Below, one piece after another: positions 38,701 through 50,875 of a DNA stretch of 64,000 nucleotides; the stretch's first letter is position 1, and each line of letters begins with the position of its first letter. The notes below the pieces were generated by a model. It did no database searches and was not told the DNA's origin. It saw nothing but the letters and a program-made list of their open reading frames with translations. The position numbers and the translations under genes were made by a program. Origin of the DNA: Mytilus trossulus. Its lineage: Eukaryota > Mollusca > Bivalvia > Mytilida > Mytilidae. The stretch is taken from NCBI RefSeq assembly GCF_036588685.1, contig NC_086377.1, positions 80,420,283 to 80,484,282 of the forward strand, given 5' to 3'.

Positions 38701-40345
38701 TGAAAACTAATTTTTAAACTGAATTGTAAAACTAGTTTTCCAATGTTTATGTTCTGATTGGTTCTCTGCTTAACTATGGACTCTACCCAAAGGCTTTTTG
38801 TACCTTACCTGATAATGATTTCATGGTTGAGCTAACAAAGAAGCTTACCAAAGAATCTACATGTACATGTAGCTTCATACTCGTTGGAATCTGCTGGAAC
38901 TAAGAAATTAGATATGAAAACAGTGTTATACCACAAATAAATATCTAAGCTACTGGATTTTTAAATTTGACATTTTTTGTAAAAACAGGTTAATAATGAT
39001 GCTATAATCTAGAGTTTTATGTAATTACTTGGCGTCCGTTGTCCGTCGTCTGTCTTCGTCGTCCTCGTTCGTTGACTTTAAGAAACTTTAAGAAAAAATG
39101 TTCTCCTTTGAAACCACTAGGCCACATTTATCCAATCTTCGCAACAATTATCATTCGGGTCTCTATTTAAAAAAGTATATTCAATGACCTTGTCTGCCAA
39201 CAAACATGACCGACACGGCTAAAACATAACATAGGGGTAAAATGCAGTTTTTGGCTTAAATTTCTGAAACCAAAGCATTGAGAACGAAAATGTTTATCAG
39301 GTTAATTCTATCTGCCCTGAAAGTTTCAGACGAATCAGAAAACCCGTTGTTGGGTTGCTAACCCTGAATTGGTACTTTACAGATATTTTGCAGTTTTTGG
39401 TTATTATCTTGTTCATTATTAAAAATAGAGATAAATGTAAACACCAATAATGTTCAGCAAAGTACGATCTACGAATAAAACAACTCACCAAAATTGTCAA
39501 TGGAATCTTTTAGAAGTTATTGCCATTTATACATGTTATAGTCAATTTTTCGTAAATTTTGTTATCTTTTCAAACATTTTCCTCTCTTAGTCTACTGGGC
39601 CAAATAGAATTAAACTTAAGGCATCTTGATTGAAAAATGTATCCGATGACCCTGTCATCCAACCAAGATGACCACAGTGGCTGAAAATAGAACAAACGGG
39701 GTTTACTATAGAAGTCTAAGGAAAAACTGTCAAAAAAAACCCAATTTCAAATGAACACAACCTGAGAACTAATTTAGATAATGATTAGGGGTCTTCAGTA
39801 ACTATTATGAGACTACAATGAAGTAAATTAAATCCGCGTTAATTCACCTTCGGGGTTAAATTAAACCAAACTTGGCCACAGTCATTATCAGGCTATCTTA
39901 TACTATCAATTATGGGTTTTATCTTATTTTACATGATTTCCAAAACAACACTATATACAGGTAATCGACAAAGGTTCTTCAGAGTCTCTAGGCTGAACTC
40001 CAAATTATAAATTAGTCAAATGAAGAAATATCTCTATGCTATTGAACAATTACTGCTTTGCTAAAGACAACCATTTTGTGGAGATACTCACTTCAGAATA
40101 TCTCGAAAGGTATTTTCTTCAATATCAGGTATTGTTATTTCTCCTTTTTCTGGCAGAGACCCCTCAAACATGGTATGGAAGACGGCACTTCGGCTCGACA
40201 ACATATACTTGTGTGCTTTAATAGGTATTATATCATGGCCTACTCTAAGTGTGACGTCACACATGATTTCGTTCTGTAGCATAAACATCATACATTCAGG
40301 CAAAGGTTTATTATCCCGCCAGTCTGCTGAATACTGTACATCCAT
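35733..40345 (-). CDS. BTB-BACK-PHR protein 1 (BTBD6-like)
   Basis: Two coding exons: 40092-40345 (ATG at 40345, donor gtgagt) and 35733-36801 (acceptor cttacag, stop TAA), joined in phase 2 across a lysine codon, giving 440 residues. BTB domain about 15-120 (WRDNKPLPEC, then CDVTLRVGHD, AHKYMLSSRSAVFHTMFEG and IPDIEENTFRDIL); BACK about 125-230; PHR-type beta domain about 270-440, ending GQFAGLSFSV. Family members such as BTBD1/2/3/6 dimerise by BTB and bind Cullin-3 as substrate adaptors; that role is inferred. An acceptor-like ctacag lies directly before the ATG, so a 5' UTR exon is likely. It is paralogous to the next gene downstream in the window. The 3.3 kb intron holds repeats. No frame break was seen. 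Confidence 0.9.
36938..37100 (-). repeat. Diverged dispersed repeat copy in BTB intron
   Basis: 'ggagatatggcatgatcgcc' then 'aaacaatacaaacggc' and 'aacaatgaacaaaacc' give a weak match to the 5213/60355 family. Confidence 0.45.
39030..39925 (-). mobile_element. Partial copy of the 18880-20812 element
   Basis: The plus strand reads 'ggcgtccgttgtccgtcgtc', the inverse of the gacgacggac tail. It then has the reverse complements of 'ataagccaaaaactgc', of 'caacccaacaacgg' and of the 'ttatagtcaatttttcg' stretch. It is inserted in the intron of BTB gene 1 and carries about one and a half units. Confidence 0.7.
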
Positions 40346-41718
40346 CTGTAGTGATATGAGGGATACGATTATACACACAATGCTACTCTTATATGTAAGA
40401 CTCAGATCGACGTCCACATATGACGTCACAATGAAATAAGATTACAAATCGACGGTCACTTTTATTCGCCTCTAATCGACGTCCAATTTTTGACCTATAA
40501 AGTAGCAAGTCGCAGTTAGCGTTATAGCTAAGAAATGGGAAATCGAATCATAACATGTGCCATATATTACGTAATATATTTAGAAGTCATTAACTTTAAA
40601 GCGGTTGATTTTCGCAGGTATCAAATGTTCAAAATTCAAGGCCATATTCTGTTCACGAGATTTTCTATAGAAAAGAATTTTACATGTTATATATTACTTA
40701 TTTATATCATGACGAAATTTGCGAACATTTTTCATTTCCACTTTTCAGTAGTGTTTAATAAACATATATATTGAATAGTAAGGATGCACCTTATCTCTGT
40801 AAAAAACATTTTTTTTATACTTGTTTCACGCATATATATTAAAGGACAAGTCGTTATTCTTTAATTATGTTGAACAACAAATATCAATAGATTAAGTACT
40901 GGAAACGACATTAACATATATGGTATGAATATTAATAATATAAAAAGATTTTTTAAAGAACATCTAAGGTTCAAATACTTTAAATTCACCTCAGAATGAG
41001 CCTTATTCCTTCCAACTTTTTGTTTATTCATTCCAGATTCGTAAAGCCTTCAAAAGAAATATTATACATTAAATGAAAATTATTAAATGCTGCGAAAAGC
41101 GTGATAATAATTCTCCGGGCGGGTTGTGGCTCTTTGACAATTCCAAGTTTCCATTATCTATGATTTGTTTTTTATTGAAATGAAAATAGTTTAATGTTGA
41201 AAAACTTTCCTTCTGCTAAAATGTAAAAAAAACAAAAAAAACATTCAAAACGAGGAGGTCCATTATACTTTATCATCCAAAGGAACGTCAGTTAAAACAA
41301 CTGTCACATTTATGATTTTATGATGGGTTAAGCCTGATAGTATAGCTAGCTAAACCTAACACTTGTATAAACGTTGTTTATAGTTTATGTTATATTGAAA
41401 AAGGGGAGGAGCAGGCCGATTCAAGTTCCTTTTTTTGTAATTTTGGAATCTATATTCTCCAGTAAAACATTTCACTGTGACAAACTGTCCATGACAATAT
41501 TTCACTGTGAATTCATGTCCATGACAATATGGTCTTATAAAGTTCATTTTCCGTGTCTTCCTCTTGAAAAGTATGTGTATAACCTTGAAATTCTGCACCA
41601 CACTAAATATTAATCAATTATAGTACACCAGAATGAAGCATCCACATTTTATATTATTAACTAAAAATATGTGTGAATGACTAACGTCCGTTAAGTTTAT
41701 GATCTGTCAATCACTTCT

Positions 41719-42089
41719 GGTTACAAGAGCGCAATTATTTGTTTACATTTTACCGGCAAGTTTTTTTTTAAAAGAACTCAGAATAGACTCATGTATGGCT
41801 TCTGATTGGATGATACTTAATTGAAATGACTTTAAATCGAAAGCTTATTCAATCATTTTTAAGAAATGCCGAAATTCCTGTTCACATTTTACAAAACATA
41901 TAGAATATCTTCCATTGCTGCACGCCGTAGCCAATAAAAGTATGCCTTTGTCATTAAGTGAAAAAAACAGACGATCTTTTTCAACTGCATTTTAATTAAT
42001 TTTTGTTTGTGTAGTCATCGAGGAAAAAAATAAGGAACACTAGTGTTACCTTTGGCAAATGCATTACGAATAATTGCGCTCTTGTAACC
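41719..42089. mobile_element. MITE with ~21 bp perfect TIRs
   Basis: It starts GGTTACAAGAGCGCAATT and ends with the exact reverse complement; the arms match for 21 bases. The 371 bp interior is AT-rich and non-coding. TTCT flanks both ends (41715-41718 and 42090-42093), a candidate 4 bp target duplication. Confidence 0.8.
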
Positions 42090-42301
42090 TTCTTGTGTAT
42101 GTTTGGTATTATCAATGAAATAAAACACTTTTATGATATCATTGTCAAAATATTAATGTTTAATATCCCCCTTTTTATGAAAAAAAATTCCGTACAATAT
42201 TGTCTTAACTTACAAACAAGACATCTTTGGATATCCTCTAATCAATGAAACATTTTTTTATTATTACTATCAATCTATGAAAAAAGTAAGATCACAAAAA
42301 T

Positions 42302-42445
42302 ACTGAACTTAGAGGAAAATCAATGCGGAAAGTCCATAATCACATGGCAAAATCAAATAACAAAACACATAAAAAACGAATGGACAAGAACTGTCATATT
42401 CCTGACTTGGTACAGGTATTTTCAAATGTAGAAAATGGTGGATTA
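42302..42445 (+). repeat. Dispersed repeat ('tcatattcctgact' family)
   Basis: 'gcggaaagtccataatcac', 'ctgtcatattcctgacttgg' and 'tgtagaaaatggtgg' recur at 50720-50875 in the same sense and at 53308-53640 inverted and duplicated. Confidence 0.65.
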
Positions 42446-43188
42446 AACCTAGTTTTAAACATTATACAATATAGACAGCATTTCCTTACCTGAACGTTTT
42501 TAATATAAGGGTACAAAATTTCCAGATACATGTACTTAATCACGAAATATTGTATTAATATCGTATTGAAATAGCAATGAATTTTTGCAATTTATTGTTC
42601 TCATATTCCTCACAGTTTTGTTAAATTGTTTTCACTTTGTACAATTAAGCTGCATTTACATCAAAAGATATTTTCCTTAAGTATCGAGGATATTTAACTT
42701 TGTAATAGAGAATATCGTTAGGTTATTCATAATATAACTAAAATAAAAACAAGCATAACGTACCCAGTTTGTCCCGACTCGTTTTTGTCAATTATCCTTG
42801 TGATAATCATTGACATAATTTGTTATTTAGTCTATAGAATTTGACGCTTTTCAATACATAATTATCGTTGCAATTATTGTATTGTATATGTCTCAGTAAG
42901 ATATCCAGTGTCATGTAACGCTGTTTATTATAGAAAGTCAATCGGTTTATCTTAAAATCAGTTTGTTAAAATAAAATAATTTTTTTCTCATTAAGGAATT
43001 AGCACGGGGGAATATTCAAAAGGCTTTTGTACGTAACCAGTGGTTATCATCACAATACATTTAAAATACAACCACGGGGGAAATACACAAAGGTGTGTAA
43101 CTTATATCAGATGTAAATGGACAAACTCAGACATGTTAGGTATTACCATTAACGGATACACGTATTTCTGTACAATCAGATTACACAG

Positions 43189-43362
43189 CAGGCGCGGATC
43201 CAGACGGAGGGGGGGGGGGGGGGGGGGTTCCGGGGGTTGGAACCCCCCTTTTTCGGACGATCAATGCATTTGAATGGGGCCATGTAATTGGACCCCCCCC
43301 CCCCCCCCCCTTTGTCCTGGGTTAGGAACCCCCTCTTGTTAAAATGGCTGGATCCGCCCCTG
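43189..43362. mobile_element. MITE, second member of the CAGNGGCGGAT family
   Basis: It starts CAGGCGCGGATCCAG and ends CTGGATCCGCCCCTG, flanked by CACAG on both sides (43184-43188 and 43363-43367). It has two long homopolymer tracts, about 20 g and about 20 c, that could pair within the element. The lengths of these tracts may be unreliable in an assembly. Confidence 0.85.
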
Positions 43363-43898
43363 CACAGGAATGTGTTGGAATCATAACAATTGATGGTTAC
43401 CTTACTTGTCGAGACATATCAGACAGGGGTTAAAAATTTTTGTTACAGCTAACTAGCCCAGGACTTATTGGCAGCAGGATTTTACTAGCCCTGTTGGAAG
43501 AACTGCTAGTCCATCAAAACTGACCTGCTACCCCTACTATGCCTTAAAAAACAAGAGTTTGCTGCATAATACAAAGTGGGTGTCCTTTGTTTTGAAGGAG
43601 ACATTATACACTGTATTTAATAATTTTTGTTGATCTGTTATTTATTCTTTTGGTGCTTAACCTAACTTATATGTTCCCACATTCAAAGCAGACTTTTTAT
43701 TTGCGTGCTTGGGGCAACAAACGGCAATATTCACAGAGCATTGTCTGTTTTTATCATCAGCAACAGCCAACCTTGCCAGGGGAATCATTGTGTCCCAGTT
43801 CTGCCAACTTTTCAGGAAGTGAATGTGTGATATTTTGGCCAAATTGTAAAGATCAAAGAGAAAAACAATAGACCAGAGGAAAATGCCGCCAAATAAGC

Positions 43899-44404
43899 AT
43901 GAACATGTGTGAGTCTCGCGCTAAAGACTTGGCAGCCCTTCTGTCCTGGACACTATTAATTTTTTTCCGCGGCTTTTCTCTGTCGTATTTAGCATTTTTT
44001 GGGGATGAATTTTCATCCTCGTTACTCCTTTCATCTACCGTTTTTCGTTTTGAAACTGACGAAGTTCCTGGGGTTCCTTATAAAAATATTAAAAAATATT
44101 TTGTTGCATGGTTTCGTGCTCAAAAGCTGTGCAACAAGACAGGTCAATACCAATCAATACATCATACCCCCAAATACCGTTAATTGAAAATCTCGGCACG
44201 ATAAGCAATGTACAATACCCCAAGCCATGGTATGAGAAATCGATATTTAAAGTACGAGAATTGCAAGCAACACATGATACCAGGCCACCAGACATGCCAG
44301 AGTTATTTGTTCTATTTTTAAAATATGTACAACAGGACCTGTACAAACCAGTTCAAATTCTTGGAATCCCAGATGATTTAATTGAATCGAATTGGCTAAC
44401 ATAG
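43899..44404 (+). pseudogene. Decayed coding-like patch, family unknown
   Basis: A frame ending VAWFRAQKLCNKTGQYQS stops at about 44183. A different frame then stays open to 44402 with protein-like composition (QYPKPWYEKSIFKVREL and DMPELFVLFLKYVQQDLY). The frame switch suggests a broken exon or a remnant of a mobile element. I recognise no domain, no clear start or splice sites, and chance remains possible. Confidence 0.3.
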
Positions 44405-46345
44405 AATAGTGATGAAGGGATTTTTCACTTTCTATTTTGAAAACGTCAAGATTTTTTTGTTACTAGTCCGTCGGGCATATCGGATTACACATTTTAATTG
44501 CCCGAGGCTTAAAAGATCCAGTCCCGGGCGTCGGGCTAGTGGATTTTCTAACCCCCGATCAGAGTATGTTCTTTATTTCAATAACGAAGGTCAGTACAAT
44601 GATCATGAAGCCAACGAGGAAAGTTAACATGCGAACTGGAAATCAATTTATAATGTTTATGTATAGGATTTAGATCATGATCCCATACGGTATTCAAAAA
44701 CTGTTGAGTTAGATAAAAGTACATTGTGTATGCATGATGATTAAACATCTACACACGCTAAGATACATATGAAGAGATCAATGACAATTAGGAAAACAAA
44801 CCCTCTATGATTACCTTGAAGTCACGTAACATGTCATAGAAGTCAGTGTTATTAAGGAAAGCAATGAATATGCACGAAAAAATAATGAATTACATATAAT
44901 GATATGTCTGGTGTTAAATGCTTAAGAAAATCGTTAGAACTGAATGCATGATTTTGGTACATTTACGTTAAATAAATAATATTTTGAAAATGTTTCTTAA
45001 CGGAACATTCCATTTATAAACCATTCAACTAGAGTATATATAAATATACATTCCACAGACGACACTGTGACAAAGAGATAACAAGTACTTCACGGCATCA
45101 TTACAAACAGAGCCGGCTATAAAAAAGATTCACCGAAAAAGGATTATCATGTGGTAACAGCACACCAGCCGGGGAGAACTTTTCTATATAAAGAGAAATA
45201 CGTAAATCATTTTAAACAGGTTGTTAGGTTTGTGTTTACTTATCATTTACCATTTGATAAATTGTCACACTTTAACCGCTAAAATTGGGAAGAAATCGAC
45301 AAAAAACCCAAACTTTGCAAAAATCTTTCCTGAGCCACTTACACAAGCATAAAAGATATGAATTTTCAACTCAACCAAACTCCATGCCAGCAGGCTCATT
45401 TAAGGGTTGTACACAAAAAACACACGATGCACTTAATAGTAAGTTATTACTGCACACCGATACTTTCAGGAGTCATTCGACTGATATACGATATGTATCA
45501 TTGGCAAATTGTGAATTATCAAAGTGAAAGCATTGTGTATTGTTTTACTGGAAATGTGACAATCGTACAACAAGACCTCCTATTCAGTTGTCATTTGTGA
45601 TTTCTTGTTCAACTTTTGTTAAATTACCAGAGCAAATGACGCCATGTTACGGCGGTTGCTGATGTATGATGTATTTTTCCGAAATATTTACTGAATTGTT
45701 TTTGTTTTAGTTCAAAATGTTTTGTTCATTTTTTAGACGTATACTATAAACGCATATATATAACAAATAATATAAGACTTGGTTTACAAAAAAAAACCAA
45801 CATTACCGGAATTATGAGTATTTGTTTTAAATGGGGAAACATCCCTTCACCTATTGGCTATATTTATAATATATATTTGATAAAACTCAAAACAAATATT
45901 GTAAAGGAACAATAATAATCAAAACCATGAGTAAACAAAGACTCAAAAAACCAATAGACATTTACTTCAATAGTTATAAATAATAAATAAGAAACAATAT
46001 GAACTCCATTTAAAACCGGGAGTGAGATCAGGTGAACCCCAAATAAGAAGCTTGTTCATGAAGATAATTTCCTGTAAGTACAAAAATAAAACCGACAGCA
46101 ATTTTGAAGCAATAACTGTTTATTCCCTTCAGATATGTTAAGTACCACTCAGTCTTTGAATTTCTTTTTTGTGTGTTTTAAAGTGCTGTTTGCTTTTTGG
46201 TCTTTTTTGTCCGTTCAATTAATTGTAGACTGATAAGTGTGAAGGGCCCTGTTGGTATCTTTCGCTTGTTAAGTTAATGTTTTATTGAATTCTATAATTC
46301 TGCTTTCATACAAGTTTATTAAATACATAAGTATAATAGTTCAAT

Positions 46346-46351
46346 TTTATT
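46346..46351 (-). promoter_or_regulatory. Poly(A) signal of BTB gene 2
   Basis: AATAAA on the minus strand about 90 bases past the stop codon at 46437. The spacing suits a short 3' UTR. Confidence 0.5.
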
Positions 46352-46436
46352 ACCAACTACGTAGATTTTAATTGTTTGATTTAGTAAATTATTCAAAAGC
46401 AAGTCAAAATTTTATAAAAAATAAGAATGCATTAGT

Positions 46437-49180
46437 TTAAACACTGAATAAAAGCCCCGCGAATTGTCTAGTATTGTTATCTGTTCCATTTTCATTATCT
46501 GGGGAATTCTTGAACACTATGGTAACCCCAGATTGCTGGTCTGTGACAGACTCCTGACAGTCTGTTCCATAAAAATGCCGGTGTGTCATCCGATCCAATA
46601 CAATAGTATAATCTCTCATAGAAGTGACACGAACAGGTTTACAAAAGTCAATCTGCTGAACGTCCCCGCCATTTTGTGAAAGGTTTATGTTTTCTTGCTG
46701 TTGAAATGATTCCTCTTTAGAATCATTTAGTACTTTAATGTTCAGAGTACCAGGATCATAACAATGCATACTCCTGGTACCTTTAATGCCGTGAACATAT
46801 TGATAAACCGCAGGAAAAATATTTACCCCCTTGAGCCAAATCTCTTTATTTGAACGAAATGTGAGGGACTGTATTCCCGATGTCCCAATAGGACCAGATA
46901 TCTGTCCATATCGGTTGATTATATATGTTTGTCGTTTAGATACAGGAGCTCTAATACTCCTCGGAAAGGCTAGTGATGGTTCACCGAAATGGGATTGATA
47001 AATAGATACCATTTCGTTACTTGTGAGTAAACCAGAGTAAGCAATGGCTTTTGAAAAGAATTTCATATCAATATTAGGGAATCTTATCAGATACAAAATA
47101 TTTCCAAGGGATTCCCGCATATTTTCACCAGAAGGCTCTAATTTTGCAAGCTCACACTGATATTTACCCCATTTTAAAATAAACTGACAGATGTCTGTTT
47201 CGCTGCAGTCAAGAAAATCAGATTTCAAAATCAGCTCCAAACAATCCTTGGAAAGGCTCACTGCATGTTCTGAAAGAAGGCATGCCTTTGTATTCTTCTC
47301 TATATAGTCTAGGCTTTCTGTTTGGAGATCTGACAGGTGGTATTGATATGCGGTTTGTAAAGCCTTGGTCGCATGCTCTGATTGTGCCGTTTGTTTAAGA
47401 ACTGTCTCGCATTTCCTTTTCACTGCAGCTAACATATACTTATCAGCTGCATACAATATCTCCTTCACATTGTTGTTTGTAATTGTGATGTCATCGCTAT
47501 AAGAATATCTGCAAGAGAAAATGAATAACGTTAAAATTCAGTTCAAGAACTTAAATGAAACAAGCACTTACCACGTCCACTTGTATTTTTGTCCATCTGA
47601 TGAGTTAAGCCTTTTTTAACTGATTTTTAAAGTTCGTTCTTATGTTGTACTGTTATACCACTGTCCCAGGTTAGAGGAGGGTTGGTTGGGATCCCGCTAA
47701 CATGTTTAACCCAGCCACATTATTTATGTATGTGACTGTCCCAAGTCCGGAGCCTGTAAGTTCAGTGGTTGTCGTTTGTTTATGTGTTACATACTTGTTT
47801 TTCGTTCATTTTTTTACATAAATAAGGCCATTAGTTTTCTCGTTTGAATTGTTTTACATTGTCTTATCAGGGTCTTTTATAGCTCACTATGCGGTATGGG
47901 ATTTGCTCATTGTTGAATGCCATACGGTGACCTATAGTTGTTAATGCATGTCTGTGTCATTTAGGTCTTTTGTAGATAGTTGTCTCATTGGCATTATACC
48001 ACATCTTCTTTTTTATACTTAATATACTTTTCAAGAGCAATTTTTGTATTAAGGCCCATAAGGAACGGGACAATCTAAACCTTTGAAATGCCTTGAAGTT
48101 GAAGTAGCTGAAACGATATTTATATTGCTTCATTTTGAAGATGTTGAATTCCTCACTGTTAGTTTGTAATGCTATTGCACCGACGTTACCCCATGTTTCA
48201 ACGGAAAGAGAGTTGCGATTTTCTGGTTCTTTCCGTTTTGTTTCATAATAAAAACATCATATATACCATGACTAAATTTAGTATAAACATCAGACGCGCG
48301 TTTCGTCTACAAAATAAACTCCTCACCGACGCTCGAATCCAAAAAAGGTTAAAAGGCCAAATAAAGTACGAAGTTGAAGAGCATTGAGGACCACAATTCC
48401 TAAAAGTTTTGCCAAATACAGCTAAGGTAATCTATGCCTGAAGTAGAAAAGCCTTAGTATTTAAAAAAAAATCAAAAATTTGTAAACAGTAAATTTATAA
48501 ATATAACCATATCAATGAAGTGCTGACTACTGGGCTTGTGATACCCTCGGGGAAATAAATCCCCACCAGCAGTGGCATCGACCCAGTGGTTGTAAATACA
48601 ACCATCTTAGATAAATTAGTTAGTGTTGACAAGTTCTGTATGAAAATTAACCTTATTCATATCGTTGTGAAAATCTTCTCTTCATATGCAGCAAAAATAA
48701 AAGAGCAAACCAATATCTTCAGTAATCTCTGTACATTGTTAAACAAATTTGACTGCAGTTCTCGTAGTTCCACACTGTTTTTATCTCTGTGCCCCGGCTT
48801 TTCTACCAATGAAACAACTATATGTGCAGCTAAAAGTGCTGAAAATAGCGTTCGCAACCAAATAATCAATCAATCAATGTACAATTCTTGTGAAGTCATC
48901 AATTTTTATTCATTGTCTGTACTCACTTCAGAATATCCCGAAAGGTATTGTCATCAATATCAGATATTGTTATTTCTCCTTTTTCGGGCAGAGACCCCTC
49001 AAACATGGTGTGGAAGACGACACTCCGGGTCGACAACATGAACTTGTGTGCGTTGATGAGTGTTCGGTCATGTCCAACTCTGAAGGTGACGTCACACATG
49101 ATCTCGTTCTGTAGCATATACATCAGACATTCAGGCAAATCCTTATCATCGCGCCATTCGGTTATATTATTGGCATCCAT
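46437..49180 (-). CDS. BTB-BACK-PHR protein 2 (BTBD6-like)
   Basis: Two coding exons: 48927-49180 (ATG at 49180, donor gtgagt) and 46437-47508 (acceptor tctcttgcag), phase 2 across a lysine codon, 441 residues. Exon 1 is 254 bp, the same length as in BTB gene 1. BTB about 15-120 with WRDDKDLPEC, CDVTFRVGHD and SVVFHTMFEGSLPEKGEI; BACK about 125-230 with LSDLQTESLDYIEKNTKACLL near its start; PHR-like about 270-441 ending FAGLLFSV. The second exon is closely similar to that of gene 1 through BACK and diverges more in PHR, as expected for a tandem duplicate whose substrate-facing part changed. An acceptor-like tttaag precedes the ATG. Cullin-3 adaptor role is inferred from the family. Confidence 0.9.
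47620..48015 (+). repeat. Longest copy of the Mytilus-type dispersed repeat
   Basis: It runs from 'gttataccactgtcccagg' through 'gatcccgctaacatgttt', 'tggttgtcgtttgtttatg', 'atgcggtatgggatttgctc' and 'tagttgtctcattggcat' to 'ataccacatcttctttttta'. It links the fragments seen elsewhere in the window as parts of one family of about 400 bp. It lies in the intron of BTB gene 2. Confidence 0.75.
48245..48600 (-). mobile_element. Retrozyme-like repeat, longest copy, ribozyme eroded
   Basis: On the minus strand it begins near 48600 with 'gccactgctggtgggga', then 'gtagtcagcacttca', 'aaggcttttctacttcagg' and 'cttcaacttcgtacttta', and ends 'tttagtcatggtatat' near 48262. The ribozyme stem II/GAAA side (agacgaaacgcgcgtc) is kept, but ctgatga has become gtgagga with a changed first stem, so it should not cleave. 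It lies in the intron of BTB gene 2. Confidence 0.7.
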
Positions 49181-50212
49181 CTTAAATATAATAAGAAAAA
49201 AATAATTCAGTTTCATAAAACCAGACAATAATATGGTCCTAGACAACAATTGTCGTCTCTTGATTTCGTCCCTAGTGTTGACAGTGGTTTACCTGCCATT
49301 AATTTTTATACCGCTTCCAAATTTATTTCTCCATGTTTAATGCCTCAAATTACAAATAGGGGGTAAAAATTACACTGTAAAAATGTGGGTTCGTAATTTT
49401 AAAGGAAAGTAGTGATTTGTTCCAGCTGAAAAAGGTTTAAAATTAGCACTTCGAAAGCTGTCAAAAGATTTCAAGACGCCCTAAACATAAAATTGTCCAT
49501 ATTTTAAGTTAGAGCCGATGAAATTTCTATAGTGTTGATATAATTTGTTCCAAAAGTAGTACAGCACACTGTAAAAGTTTCTTTGAGAAAGCGCAGGTGG
49601 GATTTTGTTTTATTTTCATTTATGTTCTAAAATAAAATGCACTTCGAAATAATTGTGGTCCCGGACCTATATACGATCCCATGCCTTGTAAAGCAGAAAT
49701 GGGCATACAATGCCAAAAAAGTCGTTAACAAGTCGTTTATAAGTCGCAATCAAACTTGATACCTTTTTTTAGTTTATACACAAAAATGCTAGTAAATCTA
49801 ACATAGGGATGACTCAAAAAGAAATTAAAAGATTATTAATACAATTTAATTATCTTTTGTTTTGTAATTTTTTTAAAAGTTTTTGAAAACAAGGAATATG
49901 ATGATTGTGTTGAAGAGGATTTTTATATCATATTCGGTTCAAATGGTGCGATTGATTACTGAAAAAAAGTTGGTACAATATGACGAAGGGATAGAAATGC
50001 TCTATATATATCTGAACAACGTACGACATTCCAGGGTTTGTTAATTGATAAAATTATTTCTTAAAATTCTATTTAAAAAAATGAGAAGTAAAACACTTGA
50101 GTTATCAAAACGAATGAAATGCAAAGAAACTTAAGATTTTGACGCAGAATATATATACCTAAAAGTATATTTAACATGTTTTAAATATCTCAAAAGTCGA
50201 AATTTATACATG

Positions 50213-50415
50213 TTCCTCGTTTCTCGTTTTATATAGATAAGACCGTTGGTTTTCACGTTTGAATGGTTTTACATTACTAATTTTTTGGTCCTTTAATAGC
50301 TTGCTGTTCAGTGTGAGTTAAGGTTCCGTGGTGAAGGCCGTTCATTGACCTTTAAGGGTTTACTTTTATAAATTGTTATTTGGATGGAAAGCTGTCTCAT
50401 TGACACATCTTTCTA
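50213..50415 (+). repeat. Mytilus-type dispersed repeat copy
   Basis: 'gaccgttggttttcacgttt', 'cttgctgttcagtgtgag' and 'gtgaaggccgttcattgacc' match 24690-24940. Confidence 0.65.
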
Positions 50416-50719
50416 TGTCTAAGTCATTAGTATATTGTAAAATCATTTTCATCCGATATCGACATTTAAAAACAAATACAATTTTATTTCAACACATGCG
50501 TTTTGAAGTTATGTATCGTTGACCGTAGTTCCCATTAATGCATTTGAGGATATTTTTCTTTCGGTGGGGGAAGGGGGGTCTGGGGAATGTGGAAGAAAAC
50601 AAATCGAGTATATTAAGGTAATTGGACTTTTTTTTATACCTTTTGTTTATCTTTGGGGAAATGATAATATTTAAAGAATAGAAAAAGTTCTACTTTCATT
50701 TTCGTATGAAAAAGGGAAA

Positions 50720-50875
50720 GTAACAAAATTTCGAACTCCGAAGAAAATTCAAAACGGAAAGTCCCTAAGCAAATGACAAAGTCAAAAGGTCAAAAACATA
50801 AAACCAATAGATACACACTGTCATATTCCTGACTGGGTGCAGGCATTTTCCTATGTAGAAAATGATACTTTATCC
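50720..50875 (+). repeat. Dispersed repeat ('tcatattcctgact' family)
   Basis: 'aacggaaagtccctaagc', 'ctgtcatattcctgactggg' and 'tgtagaaaatgatac' match 42302-42445. Confidence 0.6.

Larger units (their letters stand above)
40346..46345. other. Intergenic stretch between BTB genes 1 and 2
   Basis: Mostly AT-rich sequence with two MITEs (41719-42089, 43189-43362), a dispersed repeat (42302-42445) and a decayed coding-like patch (43899-44404). No intact gene was recognised. Two direct copies of 'caatatttcactgtgaa..catgtccatgac'-like sequence lie near 41490-41530, too short to classify. Confidence 0.5.

Noticed and set aside
43200-43230. Glycine-rich coding region from the g-run
   Set aside because: The homopolymer is inside a MITE with clear ends and target duplication.
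48586-49041. 151-codon plus-strand frame
   Set aside because: Its second half is the antisense of exon 1 of BTB gene 2 and the first half is intronic repeat-adjacent sequence.
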